Of a DNA stretch of 6,932 nucleotides, positions 1 through 6,290 are shown one piece after another. The position numbers and the translations under genes are program-made. The notes beneath the pieces are model-generated. The model searched no databases, was not told the DNA's origin, and worked only from the letters and a program-made list of their open reading frames with translations. The stretch is from Candidatus Aenigmatarchaeota archaeon (GTDB lineage Archaea; Aenigmatarchaeota; Aenigmatarchaeia; QMZP01; QMZT01): NCBI GenBank assembly GCA_030634615.1, contig DAOWAL010000063.1:1-6932 (forward strand), given 5' to 3'. Numbering within the stretch: the first letter of the stretch is position 1; every line of letters begins with the position of its first letter.

Positions 1-1
1 A

Positions 2-202
2 GCAAATGCGATCGGTGTAAAGGGGTGGATTGAAAATCTTCAGGACGGCAATGTCGAAATTATTGCAGAAGGCAGGAAAAATGCGCTCGATAAATTAATA
101 GAATTCTGCAACAGAGGACCAGTTGGTGCTGAAGTAGAAAACGTTGACGTCTCATGGGACAAACCAAAGAAAGAGTTCGATATTTTTGACGTTAGGGTTT
201 AG
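2..202 (+). CDS. acyP: Acylphosphatase, C-terminal part (5' end outside window)
   Basis: The open frame enters from the left edge and ends at TAG 200-202, giving 66 residues; the family is about 90 residues long, so roughly the first 25 are missing. Acylphosphatase (EC 3.6.1.7) hydrolyses carboxyl-phosphate bonds such as those in acetyl phosphate and 1,3-bisphosphoglycerate; it is a small soluble cytoplasmic enzyme. The fragment starts in the conserved stretch GVKGWIENLQDG, whose Asn (fragment residue 12) matches the catalytic Asn of the family. It continues with the usual VEIIAEG strand, the helix ending FCNRGP, and the closing VENVDVSW and FDIFDVRV strands. The phosphate-binding loop with the catalytic Arg lies upstream of the window and cannot be checked. 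It is the only plus-strand gene here and its last 11 bases overlap the 3' end of the convergent gene at 192-650. Family assignment is firm; the physiological substrate is unknown. Confidence 0.9.
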   Translation, partial: ANAIGVKGWIENLQDGNVEIIAEGRKNALDKLIEFCNRGPVGAEVENVDVSWDKPKKEFDIFDVRV

Positions 203-650
203 GATAATCTGCAAAATCACTAAGTCTCATACCTTTGATGTTCTTCGGAACTCCGGATTCACGCTTCACTTCTGGAGGAGATTCGCAGGCTTCACATATT
301 TCTCTTTTTCTGACACAAAGAGCGTCATTGATTATATCATTAAACTCGGTTAATCCCTCGGTAAGACCACTGAAAACCTCAAAAATTTCATAACTTTGAT
401 GTTTGAAAAGAGATTCAATGTATTCGGCGTATCGTCTCTCTTCTTTAGCATGCAACATTATATTTTTCATGTCAGGAAGGGTTAAACCAGCTTTTATGTG
501 ATTTTCATTTTTCAATATTTCCATGAATTCTTGAACTTCGGGTTCAAGCTGCGTATAAGAAAGTGGACTTTCTTCTTTCAACCTGTTCATGTAAACGTCA
601 AGTACATTTGCTTTGAACAAACTAAGGTTGCTAATTTCAGTATATTTCAT
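192..650 (-). CDS. Hypothetical protein, 152 aa, helical with a C-terminal cysteine cluster
   Basis: I do not recognise this protein. It runs from ATG 648-650 to TAA 192-194. The start is supported by GGTGA (655-659), a good match to the archaeal anti-Shine-Dalgarno sequence, four bases before the ATG. The protein is charged and appears mainly alpha-helical, with no signal peptide or membrane segment. Residues about 34-50 and 60-110 look like amphipathic helices rich in Glu and Lys. Near the C-terminus there are three cysteines, C112, C119 and C122 (C-x6-C-x2-C, around REICEAC), followed by a basic, Pro-containing tail. Three cysteines alone do not make a standard zinc site; a nearby His (H67 or H84) or dimerisation could complete one, but that is speculation. 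A TATA-like box upstream suggests that it is transcribed on its own. The 3' end overlaps the convergent acylphosphatase gene by 11 bp. Sensible codon structure, start signal and promoter make it likely to be a real gene. Confidence 0.75.
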   Translation of the reverse strand: MKYTEISNLSLFKANVLDVYMNRLKEESPLSYTQLEPEVQEFMEILKNENHIKAGLTLPDMKNIMLHAKEERRYAEYIESLFKHQSYEIFEVFSGLTEGLTEFNDIINDALCVRKREICEACESPPEVKRESGVPKNIKGMRLSDFADYPKP

Positions 651-704
651 AATTTCACCAAATGTAATTTCAATTAATTGGGATGGAAGGTTTTAAACGT
701 TTTG
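651..704 (-). promoter_or_regulatory. Likely promoter and RBS of the 152-aa gene
   Basis: Read on the minus strand, a TTTAAAA box (691-697) preceded by the A-rich, BRE-like CCAAAACG lies 41-47 bases upstream of the ATG. Transcription would then start near 665-670 and leave a leader of about 15-20 nt. That fits the GGTGA ribosome-binding site at 655-659. This is the clearest Shine-Dalgarno sequence in the window; the other promoters look leaderless. Confidence 0.5.
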
Positions 705-791
705 GTCAGAAGTAGTTGGAGTTTGGGGAAATATTCTATTATACATCATGTAATCACTATTCTATTTTCAAGAAATTGTAATTGAAAGAAT
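651..791. other. 141-bp intergenic region with short repeats
   Basis: This AT-rich spacer lies between the two small unknown genes. Besides the promoter at its left end, it holds a 9-bp direct repeat, TATTCTATT, at 732-740 and 758-766. Between the copies lies an odd palindrome, TACATCATGTA (742-752). I see no credible ORF or stable RNA structure. The minus strand just after the TAA at 792-794 is only weakly T-rich, so no terminator is called. Confidence 0.5.
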
Positions 792-1247
792 TTAAGTTTT
801 TGTTTTCTGGGGAATATTTTCAGGGAATGAAACTTTTAGTTTTTTGACCGTGCCGCCCATTTCTTCTACTAACCTCTTTGCTATTCCGTAGCCAGTTCTA
901 TTTTTGGGTGTGATACCTTTTGATAAAAGGGTAGGTTTGAATTCTTTGAATGTTTTAATTAGTGCGTCTTCAATTTTTACGGAATCCCCTTCAAGATAAA
1001 GATATGGGGTTTCCTTGTAAAAATTATCTTTAATGTCGAGGTCTGGGTTCTCTGATTTTAATTTGCTGAGAAATTGGTTGTATTTTTTCAGTTGTCTGGC
1101 AATATCGGAAAAATATTGTTCTGCTTGCTCTAGACTAAATCCACCGACAAACAGGTCTATTGCCGCTAAAGTATATCCTTTACGCTGTGAAAGTTGTTCG
1201 AATTCAATCTTAACGTATGCATTTTTTCCTTTGAAATCTCTTCCCAT
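792..1247 (-). CDS. Hypothetical protein, 151 aa, with a GHKL-like glycine motif
   Basis: I cannot name this protein. It runs from ATG 1245-1247 to TAA 792-794. It is soluble-looking and rich in Lys and Glu, with no cysteine or histidine and no signal or membrane segment. Residues 40-66 look like an amphipathic helix or short coiled coil (EQAEQYFSDIARQLKKYNQF). Residues 82-107 seem to be a strand followed by a helix. The most distinctive part is residues 119-133, GYGIAKRLVEEMGG, which reads like the G2-box and following helix of histidine-kinase ATPase domains (typically GLGL followed by KRLVE and GG). No N-box or G1 box (DxGxG) precedes it, and the protein is short for a whole ATPase domain, so kinase activity is not supported. 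The basic tail KTKT ends the protein. A TATA-like box upstream suggests separate transcription from rqcH. There is no Shine-Dalgarno sequence before the start, consistent with a leaderless mRNA. Confidence 0.75.
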   Translation of the reverse strand: MGRDFKGKNAYVKIEFEQLSQRKGYTLAAIDLFVGGFSLEQAEQYFSDIARQLKKYNQFLSKLKSENPDLDIKDNFYKETPYLYLEGDSVKIEDALIKTFKEFKPTLLSKGITPKNRTGYGIAKRLVEEMGGTVKKLKVSFPENIPQKTKT

Positions 1248-1264
1248 GCTATAATTAAAATTTA

Positions 1265-1280
1265 AAGTTTTTTAAAACTT
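1265..1280 (-). promoter_or_regulatory. Likely promoter of the 151-aa gene, inside an inverted repeat
   Basis: On the minus strand the TATA-like TTTAAAAAA (1268-1276) is centred about 25 bases before the ATG, the spacing expected for a leaderless archaeal transcript. The box sits within an inverted repeat, AAGTTTT (1265-1271) and AAAACTT (1274-1280), with a 2-base spacer. The repeat is made only of simple AT-rich sequence, so it may be incidental. Confidence 0.45.
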
Positions 1281-1322
1281 ATGTGTAATCAGATTCTAGG
1301 GGAATTTAAAGCCAGACTGTAA

Positions 1323-3305
1323 TCAAACACCGTATTCGATTACTTCGCCTTTACCACCCGGGATGAAACGCTGGAATTCATCTATTGGCAGTTTTTCAAT
1401 AACAATCTTGTCTTCCGGAGTTGCCTTAATAAGAATCTTGTTTTTTATTTCCCTTGCTAAATCCGCACCCGATGTATCTCCCGGCTTTATTGTAACAAAA
1501 TATTTGGCATGTTTTCTTAGTGCCATAACTGGTCCTGATATGACTTCAACAGTTTCTTCTTCTCTACTTATTTTTACACCAATTGACACCTTGAGTTCAA
1601 CATCTCTGAACCATTCTCTTTGACCATATATCATAAACGATCCCTTTGGCAGGTATTCTCCTGTAGGAGGCTGTTTTGATACCTGATCCGGTTTTACTCC
1701 ATAAACATCAACTGTGGCGAGGCCGGTCGTCCATGCCTTCGAATAAGCGGCGCAGAATTCGGCTGCTTCCTTCCTCGCGTAGTCGGTAATTTCGGTTTCA
1801 CCGGAGGATTTTATGACAACAAAAGGTGAACCGTGTATATCTGAATGGAACACCATATCGTTTGGTTCAGTATGCTTTCTGACAAGTACTTCATTTGATG
1901 TGGCATCTTTGCCACCGACTATCATAAAATCATCACTTGAGTTGAACCATCTGAATTTTTCAAACCATTTCTGTCTTTTCTTAACAACCTTGACAGGCTT
2001 TGCAAGTTCTGTAATTTCAGGAACCTCTTCAAGCTTTTGTGTTGTTTCTTCCATCGCAACCTGCACGCCTTCTATTTTTCTCTTTGCCTGCTTTGAACCT
2101 TCGTAATAATCTGCCGCGTTCTCCTCAACAGATTTTGTGAAATCAATTTCAACTTCCTCTTCACCCAGCTGAAGAACGACAGTTCCCTCATGCTCTTTTA
2201 TTTCCTTTATTGCACCTGCTTCCGGAGTGTCTTCAGAACTGGCACGTGATTTTATTTCATTCCATGACAGGCCCGATGTTTTTGCCTTGTTGAGAGCTTC
2301 TATAACGCTTTCAACTGTACCGTAATGTGAATATATAATATCTGCTTTTGTTCTCTTTTCAACTTTTTTGTCTTCCCATTTTTCCAGGGATTTTTCCTGG
2401 TGCTCGATTATCTTTTCGATTTTTTCCTTATGCTCCTCAACTACTTTTACTTCTTCTTTTTCTACAACTTGTATTTGTTGTTCTGAAAAGAATTCATCAA
2501 GTGATTCTGAGAATAAAGCAGTTTGTTTTTTGATTGAACTCTCGCTCATGCTCTGAAGAGGGAATGGTGAAACAAACCCTTCGTATATTGTCGGACTGAC
2601 AGAAAAATTATCAATGTTTCTTATATTATTGAATATCGCAATCGAGAGGTTAATACCAAGCCTTTCAGATATCGTATCCTCAGGTATGTTTGAAATCGTG
2701 CAAACTTCCCTAGCATAATCTGGACCAAGACCAAAGCCTGATGCTAAAACTGCTATTATTTTTTTGTCGAACTTTGAAAGAAATTCCCTGAAGTAGTCGA
2801 AGTTAACAGCAAATGGATTTATTTTTGCCGGAGGGTATTTGTATTGTATTTTTGGCTTCACTGCCCTGTCCTTCCATCTCTGAACATAAAGAGGCATTAT
2901 TATGTTGTACTGATCGTCACAGAGTATAACATTACCGTCTGAAAATAACTCAACAATCATTATGTTTTTACTTGTGCGTATCTCAATTATCCTGTCAAAC
3001 TCGTGTTGCCTTATTTCGATTATTTTTGAGTTGTTCATGTGCTTTCGCAGGAAAAGGCAGAAGTTTGGAGGGGTCATCGGAGACGGCTTTTTGTACGTAG
3101 TTATGAACATCTTTCTTTTATCAAAATACAGCCAGTGAGCACCCTTACCAGGAACGAATATTTCGAACATGAACTGGTTTGTTTTTTTCTTCTCAAGCGT
3201 GTACTCGTATTGGTATATTTTCCTTACAAAACCATTGAGTAACAGTGTTCTTAGCTCTTTCACCAAGAATCTCAGATCAAGGGATGTTATCTCTGACTTT
3301 TCCAT
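1323..3305 (-). CDS. rqcH: Ribosome quality-control protein RqcH/Rqc2 (NFACT family)
   Basis: This NFACT-family factor binds 60S/50S subunits carrying stalled peptidyl-tRNA. In characterised bacterial and eukaryotic members it recruits tRNA to extend the nascent chain with a C-terminal tail. The ATG start (3303-3305) gives 660 residues; an in-frame GTG at 3321-3323 would add six. ATG is preferred because it places the conserved acidic residue of SLDLRFL at position 10 and the FDR motif at D104/R105, close to the yeast D9 and D98/R99 pair needed for tailing. The order is NFACT-N (about 1-235, with MTPPNFCLFLRKH and the GLGPDYAREVC helix-hairpin-helix region), a charged coiled-coil middle (about 265-445, rich in Glu and Lys), then NFACT-R/DUF814 (about 445-565, with WFEKFRWFNSSDDF, GGKDATSNE, HSDIHGSP and GEYLPKGSF). 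The C-terminus carries the usual IPGGKGEV motif. NFACT-R resembles archaeal and eukaryotic forms, not bacterial RqcH. It starts 21 bp after apgM and may be cotranscribed. Biochemistry of the archaeal protein is inferred. Confidence 0.93.
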   Translation of the reverse strand: MEKSEITSLDLRFLVKELRTLLLNGFVRKIYQYEYTLEKKKTNQFMFEIFVPGKGAHWLYFDKRKMFITTYKKPSPMTPPNFCLFLRKHMNNSKIIEIRQHEFDRIIEIRTSKNIMIVELFSDGNVILCDDQYNIIMPLYVQRWKDRAVKPKIQYKYPPAKINPFAVNFDYFREFLSKFDKKIIAVLASGFGLGPDYAREVCTISNIPEDTISERLGINLSIAIFNNIRNIDNFSVSPTIYEGFVSPFPLQSMSESSIKKQTALFSESLDEFFSEQQIQVVEKEEVKVVEEHKEKIEKIIEHQEKSLEKWEDKKVEKRTKADIIYSHYGTVESVIEALNKAKTSGLSWNEIKSRASSEDTPEAGAIKEIKEHEGTVVLQLGEEEVEIDFTKSVEENAADYYEGSKQAKRKIEGVQVAMEETTQKLEEVPEITELAKPVKVVKKRQKWFEKFRWFNSSDDFMIVGGKDATSNEVLVRKHTEPNDMVFHSDIHGSPFVVIKSSGETEITDYARKEAAEFCAAYSKAWTTGLATVDVYGVKPDQVSKQPPTGEYLPKGSFMIYGQREWFRDVELKVSIGVKISREEETVEVISGPVMALRKHAKYFVTIKPGDTSGADLAREIKNKILIKATPEDKIVIEKLPIDEFQRFIPGGKGEVIEYGV

Positions 3306-3326
3306 AGTTATTAATTGTAACACCGA

Positions 3327-4517
3327 TTATTTAATTTGATTAAGTATGAATGGAATAAGCCCATTACCATTTATTGTAAACCCTTTAGAACAAGACACCT
3401 CATCAAACTTTTCTATGTTGTCCGGTTTTATGTTTGCACCGGATATAAGAATTGGATTCGGGTCTTTCGTATGTCTGTAGTGTGGATAACTTGGATCGCT
3501 TGCTGTCCTGTGATCTGATGTTATTATAATGACATTTTCACTAAGGTCAATTTTTTCCAGCATTTTTCCGATTTCTTTGTCGATTTTTTCTATCATCTCT
3601 GCTTTTTCTTTTCTTTTTTTATCATGAGAAAGTATGTCAGTTCCGTTTATGTGGAGCCACACAAAATCATATTTTTGAAGTGCCTCTGTTGCTTCTCTGA
3701 ATTTCCCTTCAAGATTTGTGTCAGGATATCCATTTGCTCCATGGACTGTTATTAAGTCCATGCCAAGAAAACTTGCAACTCCTTTAACTATCGGTATTCC
3801 TGCAACACAGCAGGAATTCATACCATACTTGTCCTTGAAAGTTTGGATATCTACCCTCTTGCCAAATCCCCTCATAAGTATGACATTTGCAGGAAATTCT
3901 CTTTCTATGTTTGCATGCTCTGCTGAAAGTATTTTGTTAGACTTGGCAGCAAACTTGTTAAGAACACTTGCCGTGAATTTTGCATCAGGAGATTTTGGTT
4001 TTACCTGCAGAACAGGAACTCCTTTTTCTTCCGGATCATTTGAAGTCACATTTGCTGAGAGACTGACTTTTTCATCAAGTGGTCGCATAACTATAACAAT
4101 TCTGTGACCAGCAGATTTTTTGATTTCAAAATGTACTCCGTCTATTTCAGTACCATCGAGAAGATCACACATGTCTTCAAGACCAGTTTCATCCCTGCCG
4201 GCCCTTCTGTCAAGAATGTTTCCATTAGGTCCAAGTGTTGCAAAGTTTCCGCGAATGCAAAGATCATCTTCACCTACCTCAACACCAAGCCCAAGTGCCT
4301 CAAGATACCCTCTTCCCGGATAGGTTTCCTTATCATACAGACCCATTATGTTCAGGTAACCAAAGTCAGATTGCGGGGTACTATTGTAACCAATGTCCAG
4401 TAAACCACATTTTCCATTCTTTGCAAGCATATTTATGTTGGGTTTATTTGCAATCTCATACGGTGTTTTTTGACCAACGTCTCCTCCACCGTCAAGAACC
4501 AAAAGAAAAATTTTCAT
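3327..4517 (-). CDS. apgM: 2,3-bisphosphoglycerate-independent phosphoglycerate mutase, archaeal type (ApgM)
   Basis: It interconverts 3- and 2-phosphoglycerate (EC 5.4.2.12) in cytoplasmic glycolysis and gluconeogenesis. The frame runs from ATG 4515-4517 to TAA 3327-3329, 396 residues, about the normal length for ApgM. It is an alkaline-phosphatase-superfamily metalloenzyme, and its expected ligands are visible: D9 in LVLDGGGD, the nucleophile S50 in TPQSDFGYLNIMG, D294 and H298 in NGTDILSH, D335/H336 in TSDH, and H349 in YRHTKDPNP. Other hallmarks are GRGYLEALG (68-76), NFATLGPNGNILDRRAGR (91-108) and the IPIVKGVASFLGMD stretch (241-254). The N-terminal GGGDVG differs slightly from the commoner DGLGDR form, but no catalytic residue is missing. 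Its substrate is the product of the RuBisCO encoded upstream, so it belongs functionally with that block. However, a 216-bp gap and an own TATA-like box suggest separate transcription. No Shine-Dalgarno sequence precedes the ATG. Family homology to cofactor-independent homoserine kinase-like proteins is possible, but the ApgM motifs fit better. Confidence 0.93.
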   Translation of the reverse strand: MKIFLLVLDGGGDVGQKTPYEIANKPNINMLAKNGKCGLLDIGYNSTPQSDFGYLNIMGLYDKETYPGRGYLEALGLGVEVGEDDLCIRGNFATLGPNGNILDRRAGRDETGLEDMCDLLDGTEIDGVHFEIKKSAGHRIVIVMRPLDEKVSLSANVTSNDPEEKGVPVLQVKPKSPDAKFTASVLNKFAAKSNKILSAEHANIEREFPANVILMRGFGKRVDIQTFKDKYGMNSCCVAGIPIVKGVASFLGMDLITVHGANGYPDTNLEGKFREATEALQKYDFVWLHINGTDILSHDKKRKEKAEMIEKIDKEIGKMLEKIDLSENVIIITSDHRTASDPSYPHYRHTKDPNPILISGANIKPDNIEKFDEVSCSKGFTINGNGLIPFILNQIK

Positions 4518-4733
4518 GGTTAAAACTTATATAATAATACTATAAAAAAGTTCGCGAACTCCCAAAACCCTCGAAAATGAACATTAACCGTTTGTTTAAA
4601 GTGGTTTTTTAGTATGATTTTTTTTATACTAATGTAATAGTACATTTATCTTAAATTGCATATTTTGACGACGTGTGTTGGTTTTGAGATCAATGTTCAT
4701 CAGAAACTCTATCTATGGGTCGAAGAAAGGATA
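4518..4733. other. 216-bp intergenic region with clustered inverted repeats
   Basis: This is the longest gene-free stretch in the window, between the AMP phosphorylase stop and apgM. Besides the apgM promoter, it holds TTAGTAT (4609-4615) paired with ATACTAA (4626-4632) across a T-rich 10-base spacer, and AATGTA (4631-4636) paired with TACATT (4641-4646) across 4 bases. The two share the bases at 4631-4632, so both cannot fold at once. I see no tRNA, conserved RNA or convincing small ORF. Confidence 0.5.
4521..4560 (-). promoter_or_regulatory. Likely apgM promoter with an adjacent 12-bp palindrome
   Basis: On the minus strand TTTTTTATA (4541-4549) is centred about 28 bases before the apgM ATG, which fits a TATA box for a leaderless transcript. 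Directly upstream, where the TFB-recognition element would lie, is the perfect palindrome AGTTCGCGAACT (4549-4560), GC-rich in its core within very AT-rich surroundings. It could be an operator. Read as RNA, the palindrome followed by six U residues also resembles a weak hairpin terminator for the upstream AMP phosphorylase transcript. A second TATA-like string, TTATATAA (4528-4535), is too close to the ATG for normal spacing. Confidence 0.5.
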
Positions 4734-6275
4734 TCATCTTTCCAAGATAAAATATTCGTGCTCTTCCCTTTTCTCTGGCAATTTTTCAAGCATCATACCC
4801 ATTCCCTTGCCAATTTTTACTACATCCAGCTTATGGGCAAGTTCAATTGCTCTGTTGAACTTATTTGTCTTCTCTGCGTAAAGCTCAAACAATGTTTCTC
4901 CCTTTTTGACTGTGTCACCAATCTTTTTCTTAAAGAAAATCCCAGCTCCTTTGTCTTTTGGTGTTCCGGCTTCCCTTGAAATTATATCGACTGCCTTATT
5001 GCTCATCCACAGTATTTTTCCTGAGTTTCTGGATTTGAATTCTGCAACCTTTTTACCCGGGTACAGGTCCTTTGGTTTAATATCGGGGTTTCCGCCCTGT
5101 GCTTCTATTATCTCCTGCATTTTCTTGTAAGCTTTTTTGGATCTTAAAATTTCATGTGCAAGTTTTTGGCCATTCTTTTTTCCTGAAAATTCAAGAAGTG
5201 TTCCAGCCAAAATCGTTGCCTTGTCAACAAGGTCAGCAGGACCTTTTCCATTTACAAGAGTACTAAGTGCTTCCTTTGCTTCAAGTGTTGGTCCAACGCA
5301 ATGACCAATTGGCTGATTAGCGTAAGTAGAAATGCAATTAACTTTTATGTTGAGTTTTTTACCAAGCTGTATGAACTCCTTGGCAAGTGTTTCAAATTCT
5401 TCTTTTGTCTGTATTTTTGTCTCTCTTCCTGTCGGAACATCTATTACAACGTATTTTGCATTGACAGCTTTTTTCTTTGACATAACAGATGGTAAAAGGA
5501 ACGGGTCTATTGAAAGAGGATATTCAATTTTTATGTATATGTCATCAGCCGGGGCAAGGTCAACAGCGCCTCCCCAGACAAGACATGCATTCGTCTTGTT
5601 GACGACTGTTCTAATTTCATCTAAGGAAAGAGCAACTGGCGCAATACATTCAAATCTGTCGGCGGTTCCTGCCGGAGACGTTATTGCACGGGAAGATGTC
5701 TTTGGGATTGTAAGACCTGCAGCAGCAACTATTGGAACCACAAGTATTGATGTTTTATCTCCGGGGCATCCTCCTATCGAATGTTTGTCATAGATTTCCT
5801 TTGTTCTAAGTTTAAGGCTCCTGCCAGTTTTTGTCATGGCATCAGAAAGACTTGCTGTTTCAGTCATTGTCATGCCACGATTGTAAAGTGCTGTAACAAA
5901 TGCTGTAAGTTCGATTTCAGAAAGCTTGTGTTTAACAGTATCTTCAACAATTTTATATATTTCAGCTGGTTTGAGTGTTTTACCTGCAAGCTTCTTTTTA
6001 ATATACACAAGTGATTCAGGTGTACTAACAGGCCTTACTCTCATTTTCTCATTAGGTTTGATGTCAAAGGTCTCCTGTATTTCCATGTAAAGGCCTATCT
6101 CACCTTCCTGAACTATTCTTGCAGCGATGTTAACAATCGCATCAATTTTCTTTTTTCCAAAAGTTAGTTCAACCCTGTCTATTGGCTTGACTCCAAGTTC
6201 TGCCGCATCTTCTTTGTTGAGAATAGCAATTGGCCTGTCTGCTTCCAGTTGGAGGAACTTTGCTTTCAAAAACAT
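4734..6275 (-). CDS. deoA: AMP phosphorylase (archaeal nucleoside 5'-monophosphate phosphorylase)
   Basis: It phosphorolyses AMP (and in characterised homologues CMP and UMP) to the free base and ribose 1,5-bisphosphate (EC 2.4.2.57), the first step of the archaeal AMP pathway. The frame runs from ATG 6273-6275 to TGA 4734-4736, 513 residues, close to the usual length of about 500. Residues 1-84 form the N-terminal domain that separates archaeal AMP phosphorylases from thymidine phosphorylases. Then comes the class II nucleoside phosphorylase core: a helical domain (about 88-160), the phosphate-binding KHSIGGCPGDKTS (164-176), KTSSRAITSPAGTAD (192-206), and the C-terminal alpha/beta region with its barrel-sandwich part (about 420-490, GAGIFFKKKIGDTVKKGE). 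PKTSSRAITSPAG is the archaeal version, not the bacterial thymidine phosphorylase GRGLGHTGGT. The gene lies 15 bp downstream of RuBisCO and is almost certainly in the same operon. Only a weak AGGG ribosome-binding candidate precedes the ATG. All expected motifs are intact. Confidence 0.94.
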   Translation of the reverse strand: MFLKAKFLQLEADRPIAILNKEDAAELGVKPIDRVELTFGKKKIDAIVNIAARIVQEGEIGLYMEIQETFDIKPNEKMRVRPVSTPESLVYIKKKLAGKTLKPAEIYKIVEDTVKHKLSEIELTAFVTALYNRGMTMTETASLSDAMTKTGRSLKLRTKEIYDKHSIGGCPGDKTSILVVPIVAAAGLTIPKTSSRAITSPAGTADRFECIAPVALSLDEIRTVVNKTNACLVWGGAVDLAPADDIYIKIEYPLSIDPFLLPSVMSKKKAVNAKYVVIDVPTGRETKIQTKEEFETLAKEFIQLGKKLNIKVNCISTYANQPIGHCVGPTLEAKEALSTLVNGKGPADLVDKATILAGTLLEFSGKKNGQKLAHEILRSKKAYKKMQEIIEAQGGNPDIKPKDLYPGKKVAEFKSRNSGKILWMSNKAVDIISREAGTPKDKGAGIFFKKKIGDTVKKGETLFELYAEKTNKFNRAIELAHKLDVVKIGKGMGMMLEKLPEKREEHEYFILER

Positions 6276-6290
6276 GTAAAACCCTACTCT

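Noticed and set aside
3306..3323. GTG-initiated six-residue extension of RqcH
   Set aside because: The added residues are not part of the family N-terminus, and the ATG gives the expected spacing of the conserved Asp and the FDR motif.
4540..4584. Minus-strand 14-codon ORF just upstream of apgM, a possible leader peptide
   Set aside because: It has no ribosome-binding site, overlaps the likely TATA box and palindrome, and shows no telling codon run.
4561..4733. A tRNA or other structured RNA gene in the longest intergenic region
   Set aside because: No cloverleaf, T-loop motif or GC-rich stem could be traced on either strand; only short AT-rich inverted repeats are present.
4656..4979. Plus-strand open frame of 107 codons starting in the intergenic region
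   Set aside because: Most of it is antisense to the well-supported AMP phosphorylase gene; the translation is rich in Phe, Cys and Ser with no family resemblance, as expected for a shadow frame.
5332..5793. Plus-strand open frame of 153 codons inside AMP phosphorylase
   Set aside because: It lies wholly antisense to conserved catalytic coding sequence and has no start signal or recognisable domain.
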